From Psococerastis gibbosa (taxonomy: Eukaryota > Arthropoda > Insecta > Psocodea > Psocidae), in NCBI GenBank assembly GCA_963971405.1, contig OZ020486.1:18251419-18315418 (forward strand): a stretch of DNA of 64,000 nt. The letters run 5' to 3'. The translations under genes and the position numbers were made by a program. Below the pieces are notes generated by a model. It searched no databases. It was not told the DNA's origin and saw nothing but the letters and a program-made list of their open reading frames with translations. Below, in pieces: positions 1 to 12,000 of this stretch; within the stretch, counting starts at the first letter, position 1, and every line of letters begins with the position of its first letter.

Positions 1-32
1 AACTTGCCTAAATCACTGACAATTAAACTTAC

Positions 33-3000
33 CCTCGCATCATAAACTCGTTTTAATGCATCATATCTAATTGAACCTAAAAATATGACACCAAGCGAGG
101 CTCCATCACGATCTGCCGCTAGCAGTTCCACGCAAATCATCTCTCCATCGCGCACAAGAATGTCAGCGAATACCTGCAAGTTAAATCGCATAATGAAAAC
201 ATATATTAATCTGCTGCGTTCTTCTTTATAAAATATAGGTCAACCAAGAGAATGCCCGTTCGCACCTGGCATAATCACTGACTAGGCTTCCTCATTCGCC
301 TGGGATTCATAATATTTATTATGAATAATAATGTTCTGCAAAATTCGATCTTGTACAGGAGTACAAAAGCGTTCGCTTATGCACTGGAGTAGTTATAATA
401 TTCATGAGTAAAAGAGATTAAGATATTAAGTTGTAACCAATCACTCACCTCATCGAAATTATCCACCATAAAACAAATATACGGGTATGTCATCTCTTCC
501 GTGTCCCCTTTCGCGTCCATTCTGCGACGTGAAGGAGAAGCGTACACTTTCTGCCGACAAAATAGCCACTCAAGTCCAAATCCACCAAAAAATTAATGAC
601 TATGTTCAAGGCAAGAAAACAGTCACAGTAAAAAAACTGTTAATTAAATATAAAACTATTTCAGCAATATTTTCCACATTCACATTGTAATACTTCGACA
701 CATTAAAAACACACTAAACTACTATAACTAACTTTACTACATAATATATATATATACTCAAACCTGCTCTACAAGCGCTCAAAAGTCACCATCCCAGCGC
801 CTACGACTTCAGACTTACAGAAACAAGCGCCCCGCTCAAGGCACTTACAGAAAAAGGGATCAACATAATGTTGCAATGGATCCCAGCCCGCTGCGGGGTA
901 AAGGGAAATGAACTAGCTGACGGAGTAGCAAAAGGGGCAGCAGAAATAAAACCCATACAGAACCCTAAATTCTCAATTGGGAAATTAACTAGCTGACGGA
1001 GTAGCAAAAGAGGCAGCAGAAATGAAACCCATACAGAACCCTAAATTCTCAATTGGAAAATGAACTAGCTGACGGAGTAGCAAAAGAGGCAGCAGAAATG
1101 AAACCCATACAGAACCCTAAATTCTAAATTTCTCACTGCAAAAGAACTGCAGAAAAGGTCTTCAGAGAAGAATGGATCAACCGCTGGGGAGGAAGTAGGG
1201 TTGGAAGGTCGCTACACCTACTTCAGCCGAAGCCTGCTGAAGGGAATCCCTCGCGGGGTTGCCTCCTTCGCAGCTCGAGTAAGGACTGGACACATAACCA
1301 CAAACCAATATCTCTCCGGTTTAAACCTGGTGAATTCTGCACTGTGTCGTGCCAGTGGAATGGATGAAGAAACTCTTGAGCATATTCTCTTGCAATACTC
1401 CATTCCAAGCAGAGAAAAGGACTTACTCGTGCCGGCATTGGAAGGAGGAATAAAAAAAATTCTGCGACGGAAGAATCTTTGGGCACTGTCAAAAAGGGCG
1501 TTCAATCGACATCTGGCCATTGGCATCACCTGAAGCTGGAAGCCAGTAGCAAGAAGTAAGAAGTAAGAAATAACTTTACTAAATATTAGGCTACTAAAAA
1601 TTTTATTAAATTAAAGCAACAATCGTCAGGAATCAGGGCACTTCTTACATTGAATATAATTTTTAGTAGCCCAAGTTGTTTATTGCTTTCCAATTTATAC
1701 GTAGTATAAGGAAAGCTTAGTGACGGTCGAAATTTTCGATTCCGAGATTTCAACGGGTTTACACGTTTTAAGGTCCCAGGAACCCAAAAAAGTGGTTTTA
1801 CGAAATGTCTGTCTGTCTGTTCGTCGATTTCCGGGCAAACTACTCGGTCGATTTTGATGAAATTCGGCATGTAGCTTTACAAAAATCATACCTCGGGACC
1901 ATTTTTTTTATTTTGGGCTAACTCAATATGGGGGGGGGGGGGTTATTCTCAAAAAACTAAAAAAAAACGTCTAAAAAAATTATTTCCCAAAAACGGCTGC
2001 AACGATTTCTTTTAAATTCACATATATTGCAGTTGTTGTTAATGTTGATAAAATGCGGGGGGTCGCTTGCCCGTTGATAGTTTGCTTCTGGGGGTAAAAA
2101 AAAAAAAAAGACTAAATTTTAATAAAAAATGACTAAAAAATAATTTTTCCGCGACACCTTTCTATCGATGATTTCTACCTTCAGGTATATTTTAGGTGCT
2201 AAATTGAGTAACGAAACCGGATAGGTTACTTTCCCAAAAAAGTATTTGGTTTTGTACAAAAAAATGTTTTTTTTGAAAAAATGATAGAAAATTCACGCTC
2301 AAATGCATTGCGTGCCTTGCCAGTATTGCTGTGTGGTAATGTGTTGGTCTGACCTATCTAGAATTTACCTTACCACCAGTGATGAGTGACGTCAGGTGGA
2401 CACCCCCCCCCCCAAGATATCGGAAATTTATCCATAGGAAAATTATTTAACCATGAAATTACTCATTTTCTCTATCTACTAATTTTGATAAAATGGAAAG
2501 CATGTTCGAGTAAACTCGGACCGGTTTTTTTATTTTAGTAAACAAACTGCAAGATTTTCTTATGTATATTTAACACCAGACACGCTCCAGCATCCGCTTA
2601 CCAATCTCTAACAACAATAAGTTTACTTTACTTTATTCCTTTATACTTTACTCTTAAATATGTTAAGAGATAGAAAACACCGAAGTTAACCTACCTGTGA
2701 ATGTCTTTTTAAAACCTGGAGTTGTCTTGGACTGGTTCGCGTGCACGTAGCGAGCGTAAGAGTATAGTCGAACTGGTGGATAATAAGATTTAGGTATACG
2801 GTCTCCTCCCAATCTATATCTGGGTCACCAATTGGCAGCTTCCGACTGTCTTTACGGAACACTTCCACTTCCGTCTGCAAATTAGTAGGATTAGTAGGAG
2901 AAACTGTATATTACTGTTTTGAGAAGAAAATGCTATCTAATTTATTAAGTTTTGGAGCCACCACTAAGGCCAACAAACAGCTGATTGCACCATAAGTGCA

Positions 3001-4256
3001 GTAAGAAAAAATTTTAGGGACAAGTACATAATTTGATTTCTGCGGGTTTACCATGCAGTTTGAAGAATCACTTATTGTGGGTAAACATTGGAAACAGAAC
3101 AATATTAGAGTGTGGTAGCACTTTGCATTCTAAAAATTTTCCTGTTTACATTTCGAAACCCAGGTTAAGTTATTCCTTAAAAGGCGTGGCCGGCCAACTC
3201 AATTACGACCGTGACCTTTTAAACGTTTAAAGTAAAAATACAGGCTACACCATAGTTAATTGAGGTTGGCCATAAAGATAAAAAATCGTAATAGTGAAAG
3301 TTGCCTTTCTCATTTTAGCTGTCCCATGTATTAACTGCGGGCCTACCATGCCGTTTAATAATAACAATAACTTAACCTGGCGTTAAAAGTGAGCAAGATA
3401 ATTGTAGCATACTTATAAATTATTCCATGTTCCAGTTACCATGGATATACGGCTTGTTATTAAGATATTCAATAATAAAAAGTGAATACAATCTGTGTTC
3501 TGATTTAATATTATTAACCCACATAAAAGTTATAACAATAATTTGTAGAATGCAAAGTGCTACTCTAAAATTGTTCTGTTTACAATTTAAACCCAGATTA
3601 AGGTGGGGGCGATTGCCGACACGACACGACAGCTACAAAATGTTGAATTTTACAATTAATAATAAGAGTTGCCCACTGTTGGTTATGACGTCACTTTGTG
3701 ACACTTCCACGCTTCCTCTTAACTAAACTTACTCTTACCTCAAACTTCGGTAAAAATCTGGAAGACCCCTTTACATGCTTCTTTCTTACAAAAAACAACA
3801 AGTCATCGCAGTCAATAGACAAATCTGCGTGAAATAGGAAATGCCGAACAAATAAATCGGTCCAGTACGTTGTTCCTTGGGACCCATAACCTGCAAGATA
3901 CAAAACTGCAGTTAGTAAAAGTTATTGTTGTGCAAGTTCAGCTTCTCGGTGGATTAGACGGTACCTGTAAATGGTACGATCACAGTCCACAAATCAGCTA
4001 TTAATAGCCTATGATTCTACTAGGCTTGACCACTTCGTTCACCTTTTTTACTTTAATAGTATTAGGGACAGTCAATATTAATACCCGTAGTGTGCACCAG
4101 CTAAATATTCAAAAAAATTGTGAACATACCGTCCTTAATTAATTGTCTCATTTCTTTAGTTCTCTGAAAGTTGATTTCTTCAATCAATTGCTCAAGTACG
4201 GTAGGTGTACGAAAGATGGATGAAACGTTGGAGAAGGAACCACCAAGTGACGACAT
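33..4256 (-). CDS. KIAA0930: KIAA0930-like conserved protein, N-terminal 234 codons (five exons, continues off the left edge)
   Basis: Five minus-strand exons join in phase: 4130-4256 (start ATG at 4256), 3739-3890, 2695-2874, 449-550 and 33-173. All have GT-AG borders and the reading frame stays open throughout. The protein starts MSSLGGSFSNVS. Exon 3 carries DPDIDWEETVYLNLI, exon 4 EEMTYPYICFMVDNFDE, and exon 5 GEMICVELLAAD and LGSIRYDALKRVYDAR. From memory of the family, these match in order the N-terminal half of vertebrate KIAA0930, a conserved cytoplasmic-type protein of unknown biochemical role. No membrane segment or signal peptide is visible. The rest of the protein lies left of base 1, after the donor at base 32. 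Intron 3 (551-2694) contains a LINE fragment and a family A repeat. Its start codon lies 689 bp from that of the divergent eIF5B gene. Identity is strong; function is unknown. Confidence 0.9.
764..1573 (+). mobile_element. Degenerate LINE 3' part: RNase H plus C-terminal zinc-finger-like tail
   Basis: The translation starting near 764 reads like the RNase H domain of a non-LTR retrotransposon (LQWIPARCGVKGNELAD; the usual His of this motif is Arg here). Downstream, 1201-1530 encodes the typical LINE C-terminus, with LRTG-like VRTGHITTNQYLSGLNLV and a weak CxxC...H...C pattern (EETLEHILL). The two parts are out of frame with each other because a 76-bp unit is tandemly repeated between them. 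The 3' end runs into an AAGT-rich microsatellite tail (1547-1573), as is common for LINEs without poly(A). It sits in intron 3 of the KIAA0930-like gene, antisense to it. It is inactive: truncated at the 5' end and frameshifted. Clade (R1, I or Jockey-like) is uncertain. Confidence 0.8.
911..1135 (+). repeat. 76-bp tandem repeat, about 2.9 copies, inside the LINE RNase H region
   Basis: The unit starting AACTAGCTGACGGAGTAGCA begins at 911, 987 and 1063, giving a period of exactly 76 bp. The copies differ by only a few substitutions. As 76 is not a multiple of three, each extra copy shifts the LINE reading frame. Confidence 0.95.
1680..2530 (+). repeat. Family A interspersed repeat with hairpin ends, copy 1
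   Basis: It begins with a hairpin (GCTTTCC..GGAAAGC arms around TATACGTAGTATA). It contains a TCTG-rich stretch, a GGGCAAACTACTCGGTCGAT block, a poly-G run and a poly-C run. It ends GTTCGAGTAAACTCGGACC then GGTTTTTTT. Other copies lie near 9.3, 14.5, 26.5, 48.9, 59.5 and 61.6 kb. No coding capacity is recognised. The superfamily is unassigned. Confidence 0.9.
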
Positions 4257-4945
4257 TACGATTTATGCTTAGGTTTATTCTCTATAGAAAACCATACTAA
4301 AAATATATTAAAGCGTAGAGTTAAATTTAATTACAGATGATTTTAAAATTTCTGACATTTATCCACCCATCAAACCATCAGCCATTTTGCTTATTTTGGG
4401 TGAAACCGAAACATCACAGAGTACACATGTCTACCGGGCTTAAATTTCAATTTAATAAATTAAAACATCCCGTGAAACACATTTAAATTAAATTAAGTTG
4501 TATAATTTATTACCAAATTTATTCCATATTTCAAAAAATTGAAATGTTTACATTTTTTTCAGTTTTTTTTTGTGTTGGAGCAGAAGAGAAGTCGTCACAT
4601 TGCATTGCAGCCAAGGAAATTAAAAGTTGTTGACGGGGAAGGAAAACTGAATACACAGAACTATTATCCTATATTTTAAGTCAAAATCTAATTGAAATTT
4701 TGTTTTAGTCTGCATTAAATATTTACCTAATTTATTAGAGTGTGTCATAAAGTTATATGTTAAACCCTATGTTTTTTCCACCCGCAAGCGGCCTAATTTA
4801 TTGGGACAACGAACCGTATACTGTCGCTCCATGCTTAGCATTGGAGGTTAGAACATATTTTGAGAATAAAATTTGCTTAAAAGAAAACCTCTGTGCCGTT
4901 TTTTGGGGACCATAAACAGTCGTATCCGTATTCAGTATCAACAAA
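4257..4945. promoter_or_regulatory. Head-to-head intergenic region, likely bidirectional promoter
   Basis: This 689-bp AT-rich gap lies between the start codons of the KIAA0930-like gene (minus) and eIF5B (plus), so both promoters and 5' leaders must fit here unless upstream non-coding exons exist. A TATTCAGTATC stretch just before the eIF5B ATG fits the arthropod initiator pattern TCAGT, but would leave only about 13 nt of leader. No clear TATA box is seen at a matching distance. Confidence 0.6.
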
Positions 4946-7900
4946 ATGGTGAAAGCTAAGAAAGGAAAAAAGCCGGTGGATGATGATGTGTAAGTATAAT
5001 AACACTTAACTCTTGTTTCAGTATTGCGTCCGATACTGTTAATAATTCCCTAATGATGCCATATGTTGCAATTTAAATTGCATGTTGAGCATATAAACTT
5101 TGTTATTAAATGCTCAGTTTTTGTGAATGTTTTGACTTAGCCCCAGCAGCCGAGCCATTGACCATCAAAACATCCAACGTGGACGTTGAAAATGCGCCAA
5201 CCAGTAGGCCATCATCTGTATGTTCTGTATGGTGACTAGCCTATGTTAGGTGGAAACCCCGCATTGCAGGCTGGCAATATGTTGATGCAGAAGAGCGGAA
5301 ATTTCCGCCGGGGTATTTCCTATTCGCTGTAGTGCATTTTCCGGTGTATTGTAATTGCAGGCATACAGGATTTGTCCGGAAAGTAGTGGGACCGGATTTT
5401 TCCTGCCAAAACGGAGCAAAGGAGGTCTCCATGGGCGGAGTTGGTGGGGGGGGTTCTTGGGAAGCAGCGCACCGGTCGCCGCTGTGGTCCGAGCCTTTGC
5501 GGAGTCAACATCGGGCTTCATGCAAACCAAACCTCTTGTAATGTGTGTCGTCACGGTCGGAGATGAATCGTTTACTCTAACACCGTTACGCTGTCAAGTT
5601 TTGCGTTAAACTTGGCAAAACCGTTGTTTTGATGAAAACAGCTTACGGAGATGATGCCATGGGCAGAACAAGCGTGTTCGAATGGCACAAGTTGTTTCGC
5701 GAGGGCAGGGAACAAGTTGAGGACGATCAACGCGCAGGACGTTCTTCTTCAAGCATCATCCACGTTGATTGCCTTCTTTGACAGCAAAGGGATGATTCAC
5801 AAGGTTGTACCGCCTGGTTAGACAGTGAATGCAGCATTTTACGTGAAAGTGCATGACCGACTGAGAAAACGGATCGTCCGCCCAGCCTTCGCTAATGCGT
5901 GGAAGCTGCATCATGACAATGCACCAAGTCACGCGGCGCTCATTGTCACGGAGTATCTGGCCAAACACGGTATTCCAGCCACCCTACAGCCCTGATGTCG
6001 CTCCCCAGACTTTTTTCTCTTCCCTCACCTTAAGAAAAAAGTCTGAAGGGACAACACCACGGCTCGGTACAGGGAGTTCAAGACGCCGTGCCGAGGAAAA
6101 TAAGGAAAATAAACGAGATTCCGACTTCCGTGTTCCAGGAGGCTTTCGAGGATTGGAGAAAGAGCTGGCAGCGCTGTGTGGCTGCAGAAGGTTCCTATTT
6201 TGAAAGTTTTTAAGTCAATGTACCGATATTGTAAATAAATTCTTGGATTCAGTCCCACTACTTTCCGGACAAACCCTGTATGTCAATGACCATGTAGTCA
6301 CCGCGAATGCTTTTGAACCATAATATTTAGTAATTATATATATATATATAAATGTATTATATATATTCAAGTAATTTAAATATTGGGGTTCAAAGGTATT
6401 CGCGGTGGCATATTGGTTGTGTGGTCCTTCAGAATCGCTTAAATTACACTTCTACTTCTTACGCGCTTCATCACCTTTGGGAGGCTGGCGGTACGGCAGT
6501 GGCGCCTCCGAATCCCCCTCTGTCAAGGACTTGTGTGATGATAATTCTTGAATTATCATAATTTTAAATTGTTGGCTAATTATGGTCTTAAAAACTCTTA
6601 ACCCCATTTTTTTTAAATAATCAGACTACTTATTCAGTGGTCAACACCCCAAACCCTTACAATTCCTCTTTCTATTTCAGAGATGAGGTTTCAAATAACA
6701 GTGAGCCTGAAAGTGGGGCTGAGGAGAAACTGGTATTGAAGGAACCCACAAAAAAAGCTAAGAAAAGTGTGGAAAATAAAAAGAGTAAGAAGAAGAATAA
6801 CGATGAAAGTGACAGCGATGCTGATGCTGCCCCTGTGCCGTCAAGGGGGGGGTTCGCCCTTCTGTCAATGGGCGATGACGATGACGGTGAAAGTGACGCC
6901 GCTGTGGTCCCGTCGGAAGCAGAAGAAGAAGACGACGAGCCTGCTCCTGTCAAAGGTATAGCCACACGACTGGAGAAACATTTGTGTTTGTCCTGAATTG
7001 ATTTTTAAGCTTTTGGTATAAAGTAAACTGCCATTGTTCATACAGTACAATGCCTATTGTATAGTTGTTAAACACGATTTAGAAAACTAAGCTAAGTTTT
7101 TATATAATTGTCATGAAATTAATATTTTAATACATGTGACAGTGTTTTTATAGGGGTGTTTCACGGTGGTTACTTTTAGTGATTTCAACCAAGGTGTGGC
7201 GGTGTAGTGTATTGTTGTAGTACGGTGTAATTGGTGCAACTTGGAGCTTTTATTTGACATACTACGTTAAGTGACAAAATTACATTAAATCGGGCTAACT
7301 GCCACTTGTGCATCTACGTTTCATTTTATGAACGTTCTTCATAGACGATCGAGAATCTCTAACTGGTTTTTTGCAATTTTCAGTGAAGTCAAAAGGCTCT
7401 CAACAAGAAAAAGGTGGGAAGAAAGGCAGAAAGAGCAAAAAAAAGCGCGATGATGACGATGAAGATTTAGATAAGGTTTTGGCTGAATTAGAACTGGAAT
7501 ATTCGGGATTGAAGCCGAAAGAGACGCAACAAGAAGAAAAACAACCAGATGAAAAGCCTAGTAAAAAAGGGAAGAAAAAGGAAAAGTTGAAAGATGAAAC
7601 CGCTAAGGATGTTGAAACTGTTGAAGAGGCCGGTGCGGCAAGCACTGGCCAAGGTGCAGAAGAACAGCCTGTCAAGACTGCCGCCCAAAAGAAAAAAGAG
7701 AAAAAGAAGGAGAAGAAAAAGGAAAAGAGTGAAGTAAGTCTTGCTTTATAAACAAGTAACTAAATCTAGGCTTTGTTCTATTAACCAACCTAGCCCTATG
7801 TTTTACACTTCATTGGGACGAGACCGCCTGCTTCCCATGCCCTCCTACTCATGAATTTCACGTAAAATAGATACCATGAAAGAACAACAAGAAAAAAAAA

Positions 7901-8964
7901 TTAATAATACCCTATTATTAGTATATGATGCTAACTGAAATTAGAGGATAGAGAAAAACTGGACTTGGCGGGATTCGAACCCACGATCTACGCCTAACTG
8001 GGGCGTCGTCTTAATCGCTCGACCACAAGCCCGCACAAGCACAGTTGATGAATATCATCTACTTATGTATATGCTCGTATTGACATGATTCGTAATGTTA
8101 GACAGGTTAGCACAGCTACACTGACTTAGGTTAGGCGTAGATCGTGGGTTCGAATCACGCCAAGTCCAGTTTTTCTCTATCCTCTAATTACAGTTATAAC
8201 ATGGGGGTTGCCTTTTCAACCAAAGTTTATTTAAAAAGTTAGTGTTATATACTCCATATAACACTGCAATATTATATGATGCTAACTTAAATCAACCAAT
8301 ATTTTAATAACTTGCTTAGTTAGTTAAATAAAAAAATAAGAACTATTAAATTTCGGGCTACCTTTTTCCTACGGGTCGTGTACTCTTAATTTTAAAATTA
8401 GGAGAGTCACTGCCTCATCTGCCTCCGATAGCGAGCTGCCACTGAATGAAAGGCATATTTTAACTTTAAATAAACTATTTTTTAGTTCATTGTTATATTG
8501 GAGGATCACAGAAGGAATTACATAATTGTTGACAAAGAAAGTGGAATATGAAAGTACTAGCCTTAATAATAAAAAGTCGTTTTTTCCCTTGTCTAGGAGG
8601 CTCCGGAAGTGCTAGCCGAGGAAGTGGAGGAGAAGGCAGAGGCAGAAGGTGGTGAGGATGAAGAAGAAGGCGATAAAAAGAAGAAGAAGAAAAAGGGGAA
8701 AGATAAGGAAGATAAGGGAAAAGATGTCAAAGGCCCCGGGAAAAAGGCTATCCTTGCTATGCAGGAGACGTTGAAGAAACTGAAAGAAGAGGAGGAGCGA
8801 CTGAAGCAGGAAGAAGAAGAAAGAATAAAGCGTGAAGAGGAAGAAGAGCGTAAAAGACTGGAAGCGGTGAGTTGCGTAACATCTACGCTGAGTATAATAT
8901 CGAACGTTAAAATTAAATTTCCATTAACTTTTTCCATCTTAGAGGCAAACATACATAGTCAGGA

Positions 8965-9001
<37 letters not shown>

Positions 9002-12000
9002 CCAACGCCCGTCCGTGGCAGTTCTGCCATTCGACGTCGAGCCTCCCAGTATAGACTGATGATGTTCTTCGGTGTTGCTTGGAGTTGGGCACAGTGGTGA
9101 AGGTGGTTAGCGTCCATTCTTCCTGCATGACACAGGGGGCAGTTGTCGTCATCTGCTAGGCCGATTCTGTGGGTGTAATGTAGCAGGCCTCCACGTGGTG
9201 CACCCTGGGTAACGCTAAATCTGCTACGGCGACCGCCGAAGACCAACCATCTTCTCGAGCCACATCGGTATGACTGATAGTCAGGAAGTAAGCGCTTCCA
9301 AAACTTGTTGTTGCTTTCCTATTTATTCCTAGTATAAGGAAAGCTTTGTGTTGGTCAAAAGTTTCGATTCCGGGATTTCAGTGGATTTACACGTTTTGAG
9401 GTCCCAGGAACCCAAAAAAATTGTTAATACCCCTTATAGGATCGCAACCCTCCCCGAAATAAAATCCTGGTTACGGCCTACGGGCCCGCATCCCATCGAT
9501 CAATTCCGTGCTTTGGGATAGGGAATTTCGAGGCAACTGGAAATTAACCCAGGGAAAATTATTTACTATGGAAATATCATATTACTTTTCTTTGTACTTA
9601 CATTAATGTGATAAATAGGTAATCATGTTCGGGAAACTCCGACTGGTTCTTTGTTATTGCCCTTGCGTCACTCTGCTTAAGGAAGCGCCTTATGCATATG
9701 CATTGATGGTAATTAATAATAAAATTCATTCATGAAATCGTTTTGCAGATTCGATTAGAGAAAGAACGTAAAGAAAAGAAAAAGCAGAAGGAAAAGGAGA
9801 GGAAAGAGAGATTGAAGGCTGAAGGAAAACTCCTCACGGCGAAGCAAAAGCTTGATAAAGCCAGGGCTCAGGAACTCATTAATGCACTCAAGGCAAAGGG
9901 TCTAGAAATACCAGAACCAGGACAGAAAACTGTCAGACCAGGAACCCGTGTAAAGCCGGGGAAGAAACCTGCCCCTCCACCTACGGATATTAGCCGAGGT
10001 AAAAGGTTTGATATTAATAATAATGCGAAACCATAAGCAACTAAAAAGCGTGTACAGGAAACTAAACTAAATATTGTTTTACTTACGCATTGTCATAATG
10101 TTCTAATGCGTTCAAAATAAGCAAGGCTATGATAGAATATCATTGCTTGGAAACTGATTTCTTGGACTTTATTCGCAGAGTGGAACGCCTTATTACACCC
10201 TTCGCCCCTCATTGCCTCGAAATTCAGTGTGGTCACGATCGATAGTTACATCAATTTCTTACTAAAACAAAACGATATAAATTGATTTTGTTGAATTAAT
10301 TGGTATTTTGAAATTTTTTATTGCCTTACAGAAACATCTGTGGATTCCACTGCGGCGGAGGCCGAGCCTGCTGAACTGACGGCGGAGATTAAGGAAGTAG
10401 AGGTAGAGATCGTAGACCAACTGGTAGAGCCGGTGGAGGATGTGAAGGATGCTTGGGACGCAGAATCTGGGGCGGAGGATGACGAGGTTGACAAAGCCAA
10501 TCCCTCGCCTGATCCTCAAATATCGAAAATTGTCGCAGGTAAGTTCACAACCCATCGCCAGTCTGCTCAATCTACTCTAGACATCGTAGCTTTGGTCAGC
10601 CCACTCTTCTTTTACCTTGGGATATAGTGTACAGAGTGGACACGAGCTTTCTTGATCTCGGTGGCAATAGCAATTTCATATGCTTCTCATATGGGACATA
10701 CAACATTGCATTTCTGTAATGTATTCATGTTCAGTTGCTGGAAATTTCTTCCTCTCCCGCTGGACTCATTTTCTATTGTCGGTGGTAGAACACCCACGTG
10801 TATGTCACAATTAAACATGGGTGGTAATCACGCATACACCTCCTGCGATTAAAACATTGCAGTTGATGTTAGGAAAAATACATTAACGGAAAGTCAATAA
10901 ATCTTGTGTTTTTTTTAGCTCAAATTTCAAGTCAGGAAATGGAAAAGCAAGAACTAAAGTCAGATCCCATCGAAGAAGACGTTTCGGAGAGTAGTGATGA
11001 CGAAGAAGAAGACGAGGAAGGCAGTAGTGACGAATCTGATAGTGAGGAAGAGGATGAACCGAAAACGGAGGCTGAAAAGAAGAAGGAAAAGGCGTTGGCG
11101 AGAATACAGGTATGTTTTGGGTTGCATGAGGTAGCGGCTGTCTCTCTTCCTCAATAGTCTCTAGCACTCTTTCAATCGCCTCGTGGTACCTCCAACTGAT
11201 CCAAACATATAAAAATATATAGTAAATATTTATTCTATGGATCCGAAACATCCTTCTGTAACAGCACATTTCAAACTCTTCTAGCCTCTTCAGTCCAGGT
11301 TTCACATCCGTGTAAGAAAACACTCCATTCGCAGGTTTTTCGGAACTGTTTCCTGTTGCTTAATCTTATGTTGACAGATACCAGGATCATAGATTTTTTA
11401 TTGCTTGCTGAATATGGCTGTTTATTTCACTTGCTGAGCTATTGTGCTCCCCATGGACTTAAATTGCTTCACTCTGTTGAGGGCTACTCCGTTTAGTACT
11501 GCGGAGGGCATGCTAAGCAGGCGGTCCCGGGCTTTCCTAGTTTAGTGAAAGAGAGGGCTTTATTGCGCTAAATCTGCTAGATTGGCTTAGTAATAGAAAA
11601 GAAATCATTTATTAAAAGTGCAGTAGTAGAAGTAGTAGCACTTATGAAATGCAATAAAAATTATTAATCAATTTCTGAAATTGAATTTTCTGCTCATTGC
11701 AGAAGAGAAAGGATGACGCTGAGAAGATCAAAACTCTGGATAACCTGCGAGCCGCTGTCGTCTGCGTATTGGGGCACGTGGACACCGGGAAGACCAAGAT
11801 TCTGGACAAGCTGCGGCGAACCAATGTGCAAGTGGGCGAAGCAGGTGGCATCACACAGCAGATAGGGGCTACCAATGTCCCTATTGACAATATTAAAGAC
11901 ACCTGCAAATTGGTCAAAGGGGTAAGTTGTGCACTCGTCTTAGCTATATATACTTCATGAAACTCAATATTTTGTCAGATTTTTTGAAGTGTAACTTCTT

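Larger units (their letters stand above)
4946..11109 (+). other. EIF5B: eIF5B exons 1-7: charged, disordered N-terminal region
   Basis: Exons: 4946-4989, 6681-6955, 7384-7733, 8597-8866, 9749-9998, 10332-10538 and 10919-11109. They encode about 529 residues rich in Lys and Glu/Asp. There are KKK and EEE runs, a [20 protein letters not shown] coiled-coil-like stretch in exon 4, and [19 protein letters not shown] plus [11 protein letters not shown] in exon 5. The last two match the conserved block just before the poorly conserved acidic linker in animal eIF5B. Exons 6-7 are acidic ([20 protein letters not shown]). The N-terminus is dispensable in some eukaryotes and is expected to be unstructured. 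Start [14 protein letters not shown] is the only ATG in frame with exon 2. Confidence 0.93.

Noticed and set aside
5246-5609. Overlapping open frames at the left end of the mariner
   Set aside because: They run across the terminal repeat and are out of frame with the transposase remnants.
6672-6965. Ser-rich minus-strand open frame opposite eIF5B exon 2 (and similar ones opposite exons 3, 4 and 6)
   Set aside because: These are antisense shadows of Glu/Lys/Asp-rich coding sequence.
7961-8032. Functional tRNA-Thr(AGT) gene
   Set aside because: Although the cloverleaf is good, U33 is replaced by C, and the sequence sits inside a retroposon with target duplications and a partial second copy.
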